From assembly GCA_009733575.1 (NCBI GenBank), contig ML769552.1, positions 81,288-145,287 on the forward strand: 64,000 nucleotides of DNA. The letters run 5' to 3'. Source of the DNA: Gymnopus androsaceus JB14 (Eukaryota; Basidiomycota; Agaricomycetes; Agaricales; Omphalotaceae). Positions within the stretch are counted from its first letter, which is position 1. Each line of letters opens with the position of its first letter. The translations under genes were made by a program, and so were the position numbers. This document shows, piece after piece, positions 36,235 through 47,850 of this stretch. Under the pieces are notes generated by a model. It saw only the letters and a list, made by a program, of their open reading frames with translations. It was not told where the DNA came from and ran no database searches.

Positions 36235-37595
36235 ATGACCACTTCTCTCGACTGGCTAAAGCAAACTGGAACGGTTGTCGTTTCTGACTCTGGAGACTTT
36301 GAATGTTAGTTTCCGGTTTCTGCCTTCTCCGAGCTCTTGCTGATCTTCTTGATGCAGCAATCGATGTCTACAAGCCTCAGGTAAGAAGGACGTCTACGAA
36401 ATTCTGTTCTTGCGAATAATATTATTCGCGATTACAGGATGCTACAACCAACCCATCGCTGATTCTGGCTGCCGCCAACAAGCCTGGATACGCACATCTT
36501 ATTGACGCTGCTGTCAAGCACGCCAAGAGCAAGGGCGGGGACATTGAAGTTCAGGTCAACGCTGCGATGGACCGATTGGTGAGTCTTATCGACTCTCGTA
36601 GATGTATCCATGCCAATCTTTGGTTCCATAGCTCATTGAATTCGGGAAAGCGATCTTGGCCATCATTCCCGGCCGAGTTTCTACTGAAGTTGACGCACGG
36701 TTGTCCTTCGACAAGCAGGCTACCAAGGCCAAAGTACGTTGCTACATCTCAATCTTTAGTTCCCTACTAACATGATTGGATGATCAGGCCAAGGAACTTA
36801 TCGCTCTCTACGACTCTGTCGGCATTAAGAAGGAGCGCATTCTCATCAAGATCGCTTCAACATGGGAAGGTATCCAAGCCGCACGAGAACTCGAGCGTGA
36901 CGATGGTATTCACTGTAACCTTACCCTCCTCTTCGGCTTTGGTCAGGCTGTTGCTTGTGCCGAGGCCGGAGTCACTTTGATCTCACCTTTCGTCGGACGT
37001 GTGAGTGCAACTAAGCAGTCTCGGTCACTACTTGAACTTAGTATTGCTTCCGTAGATTCTTGACTGGTACAAGAAATCCACCGGAAAGACATACGAAGGT
37101 GATGATGACCCCGGTGTCCAGTCTGTCAAGAAGATTTTCAACTACTATAAGCAACACCATTATAAAACCATCGTGATGGGTGCCTCTTTCCGAAATGTTT
37201 GTGAAAGATTTTCTTAGCTTACTGCCCGCAACTGACTTTCCCTTGCTAGGTCGGTGAGATCAAGGCACTCGCTGGAGTCGACTTCCTCACCATCTCTCCC
37301 TCGCTACTCGAGGAACTCAAGAAATCCAACGAAGAAGTTCCCAAGAAACTTGATTCCAATTCTGGTGAGTTCTCCGCGATCTCGTCTCCTCTTTTCGAAT
37401 ACTATACCTACAATCTTCTTAGCTGCCGAGGGTGAACCTATCCCCAAAGTCAGCTTCATTGACAACGAGCCCGACTTCCGATGGACTCTTCTTCAGGACC
37501 AAATGGCGTTCGACAAGCTACACGAGGGCATCAAGAAGTTTGCTGAGGACGGTGAGGCACTCAAGAAAGTCCTCCGAGAAAAGCTCTCCGCCTAA
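36235..37595 (+). CDS. TAL1: Transaldolase
   Basis: Cytosolic enzyme of the non-oxidative pentose phosphate pathway. It moves a dihydroxyacetone unit between sedoheptulose-7-phosphate and glyceraldehyde-3-phosphate. Seven short introns are removed, leaving about 324 residues, the normal size for the TalB-type enzyme. Signatures: [10 protein letters not shown] after the strand [21 protein letters not shown], the Schiff-base Lys in [11 protein letters not shown] (about residue 133), [41 protein letters not shown] and LLEELKKS. The start [12 protein letters not shown] is at 36235 and the stop TAA at 37593. No breaks. The first intron splits Ser in FES after codon base one. The downstream F-box gene is convergent. 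Confidence 0.95.
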
Positions 37596-37990
37596 TTGGT
37601 GCTAACTGGAAGTCTCTGTCTTCGAAAATTTTCATAATGATAGTCTTCAACACTTTTAGTTATACATACATACTAGAAATTGTCGATGGAAGAAGTAAGT
37701 ACAAAAAATGAAAATTGTATTGTACATATTTAGTATAAAGAAAGGTGTACATGCCTTTCCTCTCTAGCCACTGGCTTTCGTCATCATATCTGAATGGTTC
37801 GTAAGAAAAAAGCAGGATAAATGCAGGATATTATTGTCGATGAACATACAATACAAGGGGATTCCATGAAAGGATACAATGCGAAGGATGGTATACAGAC
37901 AGAGAGGATGGTATAAAGAGTCAAAATGCAAGTCAAGGAGCGTACGTACATTTTAATGAAATGCGATAAAAAGAAACGAGTGTATAAAGT
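37596..37990. other. Convergent spacer, 3' UTRs
   Basis: About 395 bases between the stop codons of transaldolase (plus) and the F-box gene (minus). AT-rich with aataaa-like words; no gene seen. Confidence 0.5.
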
Positions 37991-39607
37991 CTAGTTGCTC
38001 AGCAAATCGAAAACCTTGGACGCACCAGTCACAGAAGGGTCGGCCGATCCAACCTCGAAATATCCCTTTCCATTCAGGATCTCCTTGGCCGTGTTATTTG
38101 TAACAAGCGTGCGCAACAAGCCACCCCATTCAGGTGGAACATCGAGCAAGATACTGTCAACCGAACGAGGGGTGACCCCACCAGGTGGACACCTACACCA
38201 ATGCGTATTTCGCTGGAAAAACTCTCCGAGGTAGGCCAAGTTTGTCGTCTCGATCTGTAAAAGCTCCAAAGAAGGAACTGCAAGTACGCCGGAAGGAATA
38301 TCCTTGTGACGGACAGGAGATACCAACGCCCTCAGGATACCCAAGTCGGGGTCGATAATGCGCAGATTTTTGAGTGACGAACAGGAGAAGAGCAATACGA
38401 GGGGAACGGGAAGGTCACCTTCCTCGAGAAGCTCTCCATCGGCGAAAGCAGCGTCGACATCGTCCAAATCCGACAGATGAAACGATGGTGAACGAAGAGT
38501 GAGATGGGTAAGCTTCCTCATAGGCCATACACCGACCATATGCAGCAAAAATTCAAACAAAGACCAAGTTGTATTGTACATGGCCTGCCCATCAGCGAAA
38601 TTCGAAGGGTTCTGGTGCGTCATGTCGTAGAGCTCCAATCTGCGCAAACTCGGAATGTCGAGGTAATCTGCAAGACCCTGGGTGGTGTCGGGGAAAGAGA
38701 CGCCGAGGGAAAGGAAGGTGAGGTTGGGTAGAGTAATCTTTTCGCCGACCACAGATATAGGTGTGGCTGCCCACAACGACAACGACTCCAAAGAGAATTG
38801 GCTGGCGAGTAGCAACGCCTTGAGCTCCCATGCAGTCGGTCGACTATGAAGCGGAATGTAGGATAGGTCGAGGGATACGAGGTTGCGTGGAATAAGCTGG
38901 CTCCAGTTTTGGAGGACACCCTGGAGCGTGATGGCGCGAAGTCTGGGATACATGACGGTATTGAGCTCTTCGGAAGGACTCATACCGACTGGACATTCGA
39001 TAGCAGGCATACACGCGCCCGAATCAAGATCAGTGTCGAAACGGTGACCCCACTGAAAGTTGCCCCGCGTCACATTCCACACCTCGAGCAATGGCATAGG
39101 AACACCGACAAGTGCAGTAGCTATTCCTTGAATAGGCTGCCAAAGCTCGGAGAAGATCTCGACGGTGCGGAACCTAGCTGCGTGAGCACCAAGGATGCGA
39201 GAAAGTAAAAGAACGTGTCCGATGTTCCAAGGAAAAGCAGCCTGGTTTTGGTATTCTGTCAAAGCCGGATCGAAATAGTCGGAACGCAGGTTAACGCAGA
39301 TATCGATTGGCTGAACACCCGAACGCTGGAGAAGGGTTACGATCCAAGGGAAAACGTGCAATGCACCTATGCCGTCAACAGCGTAGGCGTCGACGAAAGG
39401 AAATTTCAGGTCAACTGAATTTTCGTCGACAAAGATGAAAGTCCAAAAGGCGGACGTGTTGACTGCCAACTGGCGCCAGTGACGACAGACGTTGGTGACG
39501 GTGCGTAGATTGTCCTGGTTAGCAAGTTTGTCAACATCGCTGTCGTGCAAGGCATGAAAAATGTCAAGCTGAAGTTCGTTGGGTAGAGAAACGATGGTGG
39601 AAGACAT
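37991..39607 (-). CDS. F-box protein, 538 aa, single exon
   Basis: Probably a substrate adaptor of an SCF ubiquitin ligase. An intronless open frame of 538 codons starts at ATG 39607. The F-box is at residues about 5-55: VSLPNELQLDIFHALHD, then VCRHWRQLAVNTSAFW. The rest is a long leucine-rich region with irregular repeats (LVSLDLSYIPLHS, LESLSLWAATPIS, LTFLSLGVSFPD, LRRLELYDMTHQ), as in the very large F-box family of mushrooms. Target unknown. A TATA-like run lies about 95 bases upstream. This is the longest uninterrupted frame in the window, which argues that base accuracy is good at least here. Confidence 0.88.
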   Translation of the reverse strand: MSSTIVSLPNELQLDIFHALHDSDVDKLANQDNLRTVTNVCRHWRQLAVNTSAFWTFIFVDENSVDLKFPFVDAYAVDGIGALHVFPWIVTLLQRSGVQPIDICVNLRSDYFDPALTEYQNQAAFPWNIGHVLLLSRILGAHAARFRTVEIFSELWQPIQGIATALVGVPMPLLEVWNVTRGNFQWGHRFDTDLDSGACMPAIECPVGMSPSEELNTVMYPRLRAITLQGVLQNWSQLIPRNLVSLDLSYIPLHSRPTAWELKALLLASQFSLESLSLWAATPISVVGEKITLPNLTFLSLGVSFPDTTQGLADYLDIPSLRRLELYDMTHQNPSNFADGQAMYNTTWSLFEFLLHMVGVWPMRKLTHLTLRSPSFHLSDLDDVDAAFADGELLEEGDLPVPLVLLFSCSSLKNLRIIDPDLGILRALVSPVRHKDIPSGVLAVPSLELLQIETTNLAYLGEFFQRNTHWCRCPPGGVTPRSVDSILLDVPPEWGGLLRTLVTNNTAKEILNGKGYFEVGSADPSVTGASKVFDLLSN

Positions 39608-39697
39608 TGCGCAGCAAGCGGAGGAATGGTCAGCCTAGGACTCCAAAAACGAGTAAAAAACCGACAGGGTGAATGGAGCCATCGCTCTCGAGCGACC

Positions 39698-39708
39698 ACC
39701 TTTATATA
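39698..39708 (-). promoter_or_regulatory. TATA box of the F-box gene
   Basis: TATATATAAA on the minus strand about 95 bases before ATG 39607. Confidence 0.4.
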
Positions 39709-40025
39709 TACCTAGAGAGCGCATTGTTTCCGAATTAGCATCACAGTGGGTGGCCCTTCCATATCGATCCAATTAAACCTCTGCTTTGACATTTCATTGA
39801 GAGAAACGAAGTGATGTGGCCGGCCACAAACGCATTGTTTGCCATTATTCATCAAGTACGAAGCGGAATGGACACAAAGAGATAGGAGTTCATATTGGGA
39901 TGAAAAGTGGATTCAACCGCGCCATACAGGGACGGTTACGAAACTGACCACACCGAAAAAGACCCTCAACGAAACCTCAACGCTACAAGCAGAGTATAAT
40001 CCTAAAGCATTGTTCAGAGCATTGT

Positions 40026-40950
40026 TCAGAGCTTGCCAATGTTAGCCGTATTGGCATTCTGTCCAGAAGCCTTGGCGCGTTTACGAAGTTTCTGGGTCGA
40101 CTTGTTGCCACGGAGACCTCCACCCCACAAACGGCGCTGCTCCTCGTACTCGGTACTGTTGATGATGATCATTAGGATATTTCAATGGCGGATAAGTAGC
40201 AAAAACGTACAAGTTGGCTTTGGAAGCACTGACGAGGGTAGCCAGTTCACGCTGGTCCTCAGACCTGACATCCTGGAGGGCGACGACCGCAGCCGTCTTT
40301 TTGTGAACCACGGTACCAAGCCGAGCCTTGCCCTTTACGATATCGTATGAAACACCCATCTTCCGGCAAAAAGCAGGGAGGAACACAACGAGCTCGATGT
40401 GTTCAATATCATGGGCGAGAACAACCAAAGAAACCTTTTCGGCTTCGATGAGAGCAACTTGAGACCGTACTTGACAAAGAGAGGCTTCTTCGTCTCCTGA
40501 ATAAATGTTAGAAACACGTAGTTTGAGGCAACAATGGAACGTACATCCTTGTCCTTGCCATAGGCGGTGGCAGCAGCAGTAGCCTCAAGATGAGCCTTTT
40601 TCTCAACTTTGGATTCGGGGGCGGTACTTGTAGAGGAGTTTGACAGAGTCGCGGTGTTCTGGTCCAAAGTGTAGCTGAATTGGGCGATCGAGGGAGGAAC
40701 CTTGAGACGCTAGCTCGAGAGTCTTTTGACGCTGGAGACGAACATATTCGGGCCATTTAACGAATCGACTCAGGTCAGTTTGGAGCTGAATGTCCTGACC
40801 TACAATTATCCTTAGCTTCCAGAAAATGGAAATAATCCCACATCAGCACCGATACCAAAGTTCTTTGGTGCAGCCTCGAAGAGAGGGTTCTTCTTCGTCT
40901 TCTTCCAAAGGGAGCAGATGCAGGCTTTTTAGCGGTTAAGGCGCCTCGGA
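40026..40950 (-). pseudogene. RPL8: Ribosomal protein eL8 (L7a), broken copy with introns
   Basis: eL8 is a large-subunit protein of the L7Ae fold. Pieces read in order on the minus strand: [144 protein letters not shown], then after an intron [19 protein letters not shown]. They lie in different frames. There is a shift before KKTKK, a compensating pair around the VKLLYKYRP segment (lost base, then an extra C in a five-C run near 40620), and about 7 bases missing after KYGL. No proper start was found. The introns remain, so it is a duplicated rather than a retro-copied pseudogene, unless the assembly is faulty. Confidence 0.75.
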
Positions 40951-41459
40951 GCTCTAACGCCGTGCACAGAGTGCACAATCCAGCAGATATATTCTTCATT
41001 GCCACTAGGGCTCAGCAAATAGAAGTAGGAGCAGTCTCCATTCCCAATTCATCAGGGATAAAAGTCATTCTACAGGTACAGGCTTCTACAGGTCTATCAG
41101 AATCCGACAAAAAAGTCATCCGATTTCGCACTTACCATTCTTCATTTCTGGGATCTGAGGGGTTCGGAACCTTTCCTGAACGTGCTCCTAAGCAAAGAAA
41201 CGCATTTACTTGCCATTTTTTGTAGCTCTTGCTTGGCTGAACGAATCGGAAGTGTATGAAAAATTTAGAAATTGAGCGCTTGCTGTAAGCACTGGGCCCA
41301 GCAGCTGCGCGCTAAACTTTCCTTAACTTCACTGTCACCGACCCATCACGATGCCTATTGAACTGATTCACCCGGCAAGATCCATCGTCATACTCGGGTC
41401 ATAGCGGTTTTTGGAACAACAGAACAGTATGGCATTAGCCTCCTCTACCCTTAGGTTCG
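40951..41459. other. Intergenic
   Basis: About 500 bases between the eL8 remnant and the FAD-oxidase gene, which are transcribed divergently. An 87-codon frame (40962-41225) is unassigned. Confidence 0.4.
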
Positions 41460-43546
41460 ATGTGGCAAGTACCACTAATATCATCTGTGCAACTTTTCCT
41501 TCAAGGACTTGAGATTCTTCGTTCTCACTCTACCTGTCGAACCTTTCCCGGAGATGAGGCATGGCCAAAGGAGGACGTTTGGAACGCGTTTAATGTTTCT
41601 GTCGACGGCCGTTTAATCAAGACCATTCCTGTGGGCAGTCCTTGCCATGATCCCCATTATAATGACGAGGCGTGCAAATATGTGAAAAACAACTGGCATC
41701 AGACGGAAATGCAGCAAGTTTTCCTTTTCGCGGCTGAGATTGCTCGGAATGCTTACAACTTTTGATAGTATTACGCACCCGTCATCCATCATGGACGCAG
41801 TCTTCTTGAACAAGAGTTGCGACCCGTTTACGCCAAGAGAATCGCCATGCTATATTGGATCCTATGTTCAGTATGCAGTCAACGTTTCTGAACCTAACCA
41901 TGTCGTGAAGACTATCGACTTTGCGAGAAAGCACAACATACGATTTGTGGTGAAAAATACAGGCCACGAGTGCGTCCTAATTTATGATGGAAGATTCAGT
42001 ACTTATTCTCGAACATCGCATTCAGCTACATGGGACGCTCCACTGGCGCGGGAGCGATATCTGTCTGGATGCACCACCTGAAAGATCAAGATTGGTTTGA
42101 CAGCTACTCGTCTCCGGGATACAATGGTCCTGCTCTAAAGGCTCAAGCTGGGGTGCAGGGCGCAGAGGTTAATGCTGAGGCCACCAAACACGGTCATATG
42201 ATAGTTGCTGGGGAATGTCCGGTGTGTATTTTCATCCATTTTTCGAGACAGATAAGTATTCATACATTAGACTAGTCAGTGGGGTTTGCAGGTGGATATA
42301 TCCAGGGCGGAGGTGCGTAGTTAATCTGATATTTTAAAATTATTTATAACTATTAGGTGGCCAGGTCATTCAATATTAAGTTCGGTGCTAGGTTTGGCAG
42401 CAGACCATACCCTTGCATTCGAAGTCATTACTACAACTGGCGAATTCGTTACGGCGTCGCCTACGGAGAACCAAGACCTGTATTGGGCATTGAGCGGTGG
42501 GGTGAGTTAGTATTGATTTGTATACGATTCCATCTAACTGTCATCTAAGGGAGGTGGAACGTACGGAATCGTTTGGTCTGTAACAGTCAAAGCCCATCCG
42601 GACATCCCGATGGCCAAGGCTCAGCTCGTCTTCAACTCGGACGGAATTTCTCGTGATACCTACTGGAAGGCCATTACCGCCTACCAGAAAATAATCCCGT
42701 CCATCCTTGATACAGGTTCTTTTCTTAATTCGTACTACAGTGTGAAAGTATTCCAAATGGCTCCTTTGATTGGACCAAACGTCTCTGCAGAAACACTCTC
42801 GTCGCTGCTAGTGCCGTGGTTAGACACACTGGACTCTCTAGGCATAAACTACACCTACAGTCTGACCCAACATGCAACATATGTCGATACTGTATCGGGT
42901 TCTGACAACGTTCCTATCATGGGATATCAGTTGGGCGGAAGAATACTCCCAAGGTCGTTGTTCCAAACGGAAAAGGGGTTTTCAAACTTCATGAGCACAG
43001 TTAGAGGAACTGTGGACGCTGGAGCTGGGATATGGGATATGTCAATAAGGCCTTCATTGGAAGCGGCAGGGTACCCCAATAACTCTGTTCATCCAGAATG
43101 GAGAAGTGCGCAGAAAATGAACAATGTCCTTCTGTACTCGTCTCTTGTTTGATTTTTGATTTTTTAACTGAAGAATTTGGACAGATGGTTTAATGATGAC
43201 GACCCTCTGGAACATATCTGGGATGACCAAGAGCGAATAACTGTTGTGTTTGAAGAACCATTGAAACAGTTGAGTGCTGGTGGCGGGGCTTATGCTAACG
43301 AGGTTCGACTCACTGTTTCCTCATGCAACGCAAAGCGCGATTTAATCATTCGTTTGCTGCTCATAGGCTAATCCCTTCGCACCGGATTGGAAAAACGCGT
43401 TTTATGGGGAATACTATGATCGTCTGTTGTCAATCAAGGACAAGTGGGATCCAGACCAACTTTTGTATGGCGCAATCGCGGTTGGAGGTGACCGTTGGGA
43501 GGAAATGGAGGACGGACGACTGTGCGGAACTACATACCTGAAATAG
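41460..43546 (+). CDS. FAD-linked oxidase, berberine-bridge (BBE) family
   Basis: Secreted or secretory-pathway flavoenzyme that oxidises alcohols, amines or sugars; substrate unknown. About eight exons starting at 41460-41713, 41769-41969, 42026-42221, 42276-42312, 42365-42501 and 42550 onward join in frame. It begins with a hydrophobic MWQVPLISSVQLFLQGL head and a CRTFPGDEAWP segment typical of the family. The FAD domain shows NTGHDYMGRSTGAGA (with the His that can bind FAD), GECPSVGFAGGYIQGGGHS (Cys and loop), LAADHTLAFEV and DLYWALSGGGGGTYG. The C-terminal BBE domain ends NPFAPDWKNAFYGEYYDRL, WDPDQLLYG and GRLC. The intron 41714-41768 has a GC donor (gcaagt). One acceptor is ggccag rather than the nearer attag. 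With these splices there is no break. Confidence 0.85.
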
Positions 43547-43852
43547 CAATGAAATTTGCCTCGCGGTGTACAAATATTGATTACTCTAAATCCACACGGT
43601 AAGAAATTGTCAGATTCATGAAACGTTTGAAAAAAGATATATAACTTCAGTTGACACTCCGAACAAATCCAACTTTCAGAGAATGGCCACTGCACCAAAA
43701 TGACCTTGCATGTCCGATGAATGCGGTTTAGCAAATGCCCCTAGAGGATGATATTCAGCTCTGCTAAACTATATGATTCCCGTCTTAGTATTGCGGTGGA
43801 GCATGGCGCGACAAATGAGCGCTTATTTCCCGTCTCGCGTCTTCCTCTCACC
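43547..43852. other. Spacer, promoter of the aldo-keto reductase
   Basis: About 300 bases between tandem plus-strand genes. The two oxidoreductases could be co-regulated, but nothing in the sequence proves it. Confidence 0.4.
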
Positions 43853-45130
43853 ATGGCATCTAAACTCTCGATCTCCTCAACGGTCGAGCTATCTACTGGC
43901 AAGCTCATAATCTTTCTCTCTGATCTATTAATCTCATGAAGCATGTCCCTAGGCCACCTTATGCCTATTCTTGGCTTCGGCATGGGCTATCAAGATCATG
44001 ACGCAAGATCTTCTTGCCTCGAAGCTCTCAAGGCAGGATACAAGTATGCATCGATTAAGGAGCTGCTTTAAAGATAATATACTTAGACATTCACTCTAGA
44101 CATGTCGACTCGGCTCAGATGTACGGAAACGAAGATGCCGTTGGCGAAGCAGTTCGCGAAAGCGGTCTCGCCAGATCTGGCCTTTTTATCAGTGCGAGAG
44201 CTCTGAAACCAATACCTTGGTTAATTTTCTGACTGCATATCTGCAGCAACAAAATGCGCATCCCAAAATCATGGCTACGAGAGCACATTGAAAGGTATAG
44301 ATGTATCTTTGGCAAAGTTTCAATTTGGTACGCGTAGTCATTACTGTCATTCGGTAAGATTCAATCTTCTGAAATATCGGACGTCTAGATTATGTAGACC
44401 TCTTTCTCATTCATGATTCTTTGTCTGGATCGGAGAAACGTCTCGAAACGTACAAGGCTTTACAAGAGTGTAAAGCATCGGGAAAGATTAAGACAGTCGG
44501 TGTGTCGAACTAGTACGCATAGAGTCCAGCATTGAATGTAAGCACGAATTGAACTTTGAAAACTACAGCAACGTCAAACACCTCGAAGAAATCCGAAATG
44601 CTGGATATGATCTACCTGCGGTCAATCAAATCGAGGTATGACTGTCGTTTATCTATCCTGATTATACGAGACTGACGATGTATAGCTCCATCCATTCTGC
44701 CAACAAAAGCCTATCGTCGAGTATTGCCAGAAAAACTCTATCGTGGTTCAAGCGTACTGCCCTATCATTCGAGGCAAAATGGATCATGAAGTTTTCACGT
44801 TCATCGCAGCCAAGGTAGTCAGTTCTTATCCTACGAGTGTGCTTCCGTTCTGAACCAGTATTTATTACCAGCACAAACGCGATCCTGCCCAGATCCTGAT
44901 TCGATGGTCTCTTCAGAAAGGGTTTGTATCGTTTTTTTTACACCGATCCTGTTTGACGCAAATAATTCCCCAGCTATGTACCACTTCCGAAAAGTGCTAC
45001 TCCATCTCGCATCCAGTCCAACGCCAAGGTGTTTGATTTCGAGCTGGATGATGATGATATGGAACGTATCAATGCATTGGATCAGGGGAAGCAAGGTGCA
45101 ATTAGCTGGAACCCTGTTGACAGGGATTAA
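43853..45130 (+). CDS. Aldo-keto reductase
   Basis: NADPH-dependent cytosolic reductase of carbonyl compounds. Eight exons from ATG 43853 (MASKLSISSTVELSTG) to TAA 45128-45130 make one open frame. The catalytic tetrad is visible: Asp and Tyr in HVDSAQMYGNE, Lys in TTKCAS, and His in LFLIHDS. Further family marks are MPILGFGMG, GKIKTVGVSNY, PAVNQIELHPFCQQK, VEYCQKNSIVVQAYCP, RDPAQILIRWSLQKGYVPLPKS and NAKVFDFELDDDDM. The first intron, 43899-43952, has a GC donor (gcaagc); the rest are GT..AG. The sequence resembles the fungal D-xylose reductase/morphine-reductase-like branch, but the substrate cannot be fixed. It follows the FAD oxidase gene by about 300 bases on the same strand. Confidence 0.9.
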
Positions 45131-46217
45131 AGGTGAACCGTCGTTCGACTTATCCGGCCGTACTGGTGTTAAAGCTGTTATTATCACCCATACATAGTCG
45201 AAGCTTTCATTGAATAAGTACCTGTACTACTCGTAAAACTGTACGTTGCAACTGAAAAGAGTAGCTTGATTTCCCTGAGATGTTATGGGAAACTAAATCC
45301 TTTGAAATGGGGGTCTTTTGACTTTACTTTCAACACTGGATAGCTTGAGGGGATATATGCCGCTCACTATTCCGACCGACAATGGTGATCATGTAGTCTG
45401 TTCACAATTTGGGGAAATATGCATTTGAACAAGTTGCGTTCCTTCCATGTTCAAGCATTTGTAGTACCTCTTATCTCACGCCAGTGGGTCACCGAGATCG
45501 GGTTTTGGGAAGTACGAGCGTTTTACTACGCTACATCCCATGAGCTGTTGTCTGTAGTACTTATTTGACCCTATACTTATGAAAGTGAAGTGAGTTTTCA
45601 CCCACAGAGTAACTTTGAGCTTCAGGTACCATTCATTTGTCGATAGATGGTCGCAAAAGGTATCCTACGGTAACAGGATTTCAGTGTTAGAAAAAGTTCA
45701 ATTCCTAGGACACATCCGCAGGCTCCGCTTGTCAAATCGTTTCCACAGTCGCATTTCCTGAGAAAACCATAATACGTAGCAACTTTATTCTTTTACATCC
45801 TGTAATTATAACGGTCCCTGCAGCAATTGAGAACGCGGGAACCAACAAGGCACCAGGCCAGTACTGGCTCTGACGTATATGTTTTGCATACCTTCGCTGC
45901 ATTACATCAGCAAACATGGATTTGCAGGCAAACCCATACAAGCCCGACAAACGCCGAAAATCGAGGCCAAGGTTGTATATCTGGCCAAATTTCGAAGGGC
46001 CTTATAACATAGATTTGAGGTTGGCCATCTTCGAAAATCTGTCCAACTTCACACACTATTCCATGTATATAAGGTCTTTCTGGGTTGGCCTCACCTTGCC
46101 AGACATCAAATACACAATTAAATTCCTTTCATTTGGTTTTTGTCGCTTTATTGCGCATCACACGAGTTTTATATAAGAAACACTAAGTTGAATATATATA
46201 CTGACAGAATACAGTTA
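45131..46217. other. Intergenic, 1.1 kb
   Basis: No gene supported. A few open frames of 60-97 codons on both strands carry no recognisable content. Confidence 0.5.
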
Positions 46218-46415
46218 CTATAGACTGTACATGCAACCGAACGAACTCGCAGCCCTCTTCTGCACCAGTAACCATTCAGTCAGCAGTATCTTGAATGAGT
46301 TTGCATGGGTTTTTGAAGTAATTGAGGTGTAACATGCTGCTTGCGGGAGTAATACTTGACCCAACATAACTGACTTGAAGGTAGCATGAAGGGCGATGAG
46401 TAGAAAAGCAGGCAT
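46218..46415 (-). CDS. Hypothetical small protein, 65 aa (weak)
   Basis: A 65-codon frame starts with MPAFLLIALHATF, short and hydrophobic like a weak signal peptide. TATAAAC lies roughly 70 bases upstream on the minus strand. No family, no cysteine pattern, and introns may have been missed. It is listed because other small secreted genes surround it, not because the frame is convincing. Confidence 0.25.
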   Translation of the reverse strand: MPAFLLIALHATFKSVMLGQVLLPQAACYTSITSKTHANSFKILLTEWLLVQKRAASSFGCMYSL

Positions 46416-47332
46416 TGAGAGCGGAACGAGATGAGAGAGAGAAGGAAGGGAAGAAAGGATAAAATTTCGAAACGCACGGGGAGTTTATATGTAATATGGC
46501 CATTGGAGCCACTGTGGAGTTGTGGAGCCGGGATCGGGGATTTCCACCCGTCTGTGCAATTATGATGGTCGAGTCGAATGATGGTTGAGTTGAATAGCTT
46601 GGGCGTTGGTTTGAGTGAAAATGGTCAAATTAGTTCTTTCGTATATTAGGAATCAGAGATAAACGATTACCTTATAATGGGTGGTTTACCTTGGCCACTG
46701 AGTGTTATGCTGGCGAGGAATTGAAATGATTTTGCGATGTGGCAACTTCATGCAATGAATTAAAAAGATGGCGAGAGTCTTGCCTAGCTTTGCAACATTC
46801 TGCCAGAATGGCACATGTTCGCAATTGAGGCCTGGCTTCGACGGGTTTGTACAGATTTGCTGATGTAATGGTACCTAGACTAAGAAATGATATTTCAAGA
46901 GCGCATAAGTAAAACTCCCGCTGTATGTATTCCTAGCCCTTCAGTGCCTTCACAAAATCACAATAGACGGGGAACTGAAAATTGGAGGTGTAACACTAAC
47001 TTCACCGAGAGCCGGATCATGTACTGCAGGAGTGCTCTCAAAAGGGGCTTCTAGGTTATTTCTCATTTTTCAAGTCGTCTTCAGTAGCCTAGACGCAGCA
47101 GAGAATTTCAAAAGCTGGAGACGTGAAGCTCATCTCTCAATACTTGAGCCGTAAGAAGAACTGGTAAGAAGTTCGGGTTTCATGTCATTTGCATTTCAAG
47201 TAAATTTCCTGGAATATACTATGATTGAAATACGACGTCTGTGTCACAGCCAGTACATGGCCTCTTTATTTCGTCCCTTCCGTACACTGATGAATGTCAA
47301 GGGGGAGCTTCTGAGCTCGCCCCTTCAAGGTA
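46416..47332. other. Intergenic, 0.9 kb
   Basis: No gene supported. Confidence 0.45.
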
Positions 47333-47779
47333 TTACGCCGGGCAAATTTCCGTCTCTAGGAAACAACTACCAAGTTGGGAGTGGTCAGTGGGGATCAAAA
47401 GTAGCTCTGCATTGGCAGTGGCACTCACCTTCCGTAAACGAGATCATCCACTACGTGCAATGGTCCGCAACACTTGTATCCAGAAGGGCCTATGATGATA
47501 ATAAGAGTGATAAATGAGCTAAGTTCGCTCTGAGAGGATGCACATACAAGGATCCTTTTGGTATCATTGCATCATCAGTAATCAGCTAGTGGAAATTCGG
47601 AAGAAAGAAGACTCACAGGACTTGAAGCGCCTATAGTGCCTAAAATATACTGAAAGTTAGCATATTGATCATTGAAATGCACGAGGGAAGATATACATAC
47701 AAGATTGACCTTGAACGGTCATGACTTGGATGAAGAGGAGGATAGAAATGACGAGGGCGAGGTTAGAGAGACGGAACAT
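47333..47779 (-). CDS. Small secreted cysteine-rich protein, ~68 aa
   Basis: Four short exons on the minus strand. Exon 1 gives MFRLSNLALVISILLFIQVM and TVQGQS, a strong signal peptide. The later exons give LYFRHYRRFKSCPSGYKCC, GPLHVVDDLVYGSCFLETEI and a final CPA before TAA (47333-47335). The mature peptide has five cysteines, including a CC pair. I chose the acceptor ctttcag before TATATTTTAGG because it alone keeps the Cys-rich frame open. TATAAAA lies about 65 bases upstream. The Cys spacing recalls small mushroom secreted peptides (effector- or hydrophobin-like in size, but without the eight-Cys hydrophobin pattern). The gene at 48664 is divergent and of similar design. Confidence 0.6.
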
Positions 47780-47843
47780 GTCTGTTAAAAGTTCAGAGTG
47801 TAAGTCGATGTGACGGATAGTTCTGCAGAATTGAGATACTAGC

Positions 47844-47850
47844 TTTTATA
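47844..47850 (-). promoter_or_regulatory. TATA box of the small Cys-rich gene
   Basis: TATAAAA on the minus strand about 65 bases before ATG 47779. Confidence 0.5.

Noticed and set aside
41714..42364. FAD oxidase as a frameshifted pseudogene
   Set aside because: A GC-AG intron, a gtgcgt donor after the GHD codons and the ggccag acceptor restore one continuous frame with all family motifs.
43741..43983. Minus-strand 80-codon frame opposite the reductase start
   Set aside because: Shadow of the promoter and first exon of the aldo-keto reductase.
41460..45130. A secondary-metabolite cluster formed by the FAD oxidase and aldo-keto reductase
   Set aside because: Two neighbouring oxidoreductases alone, with no backbone synthase, regulator or transporter next to them, are not enough evidence.
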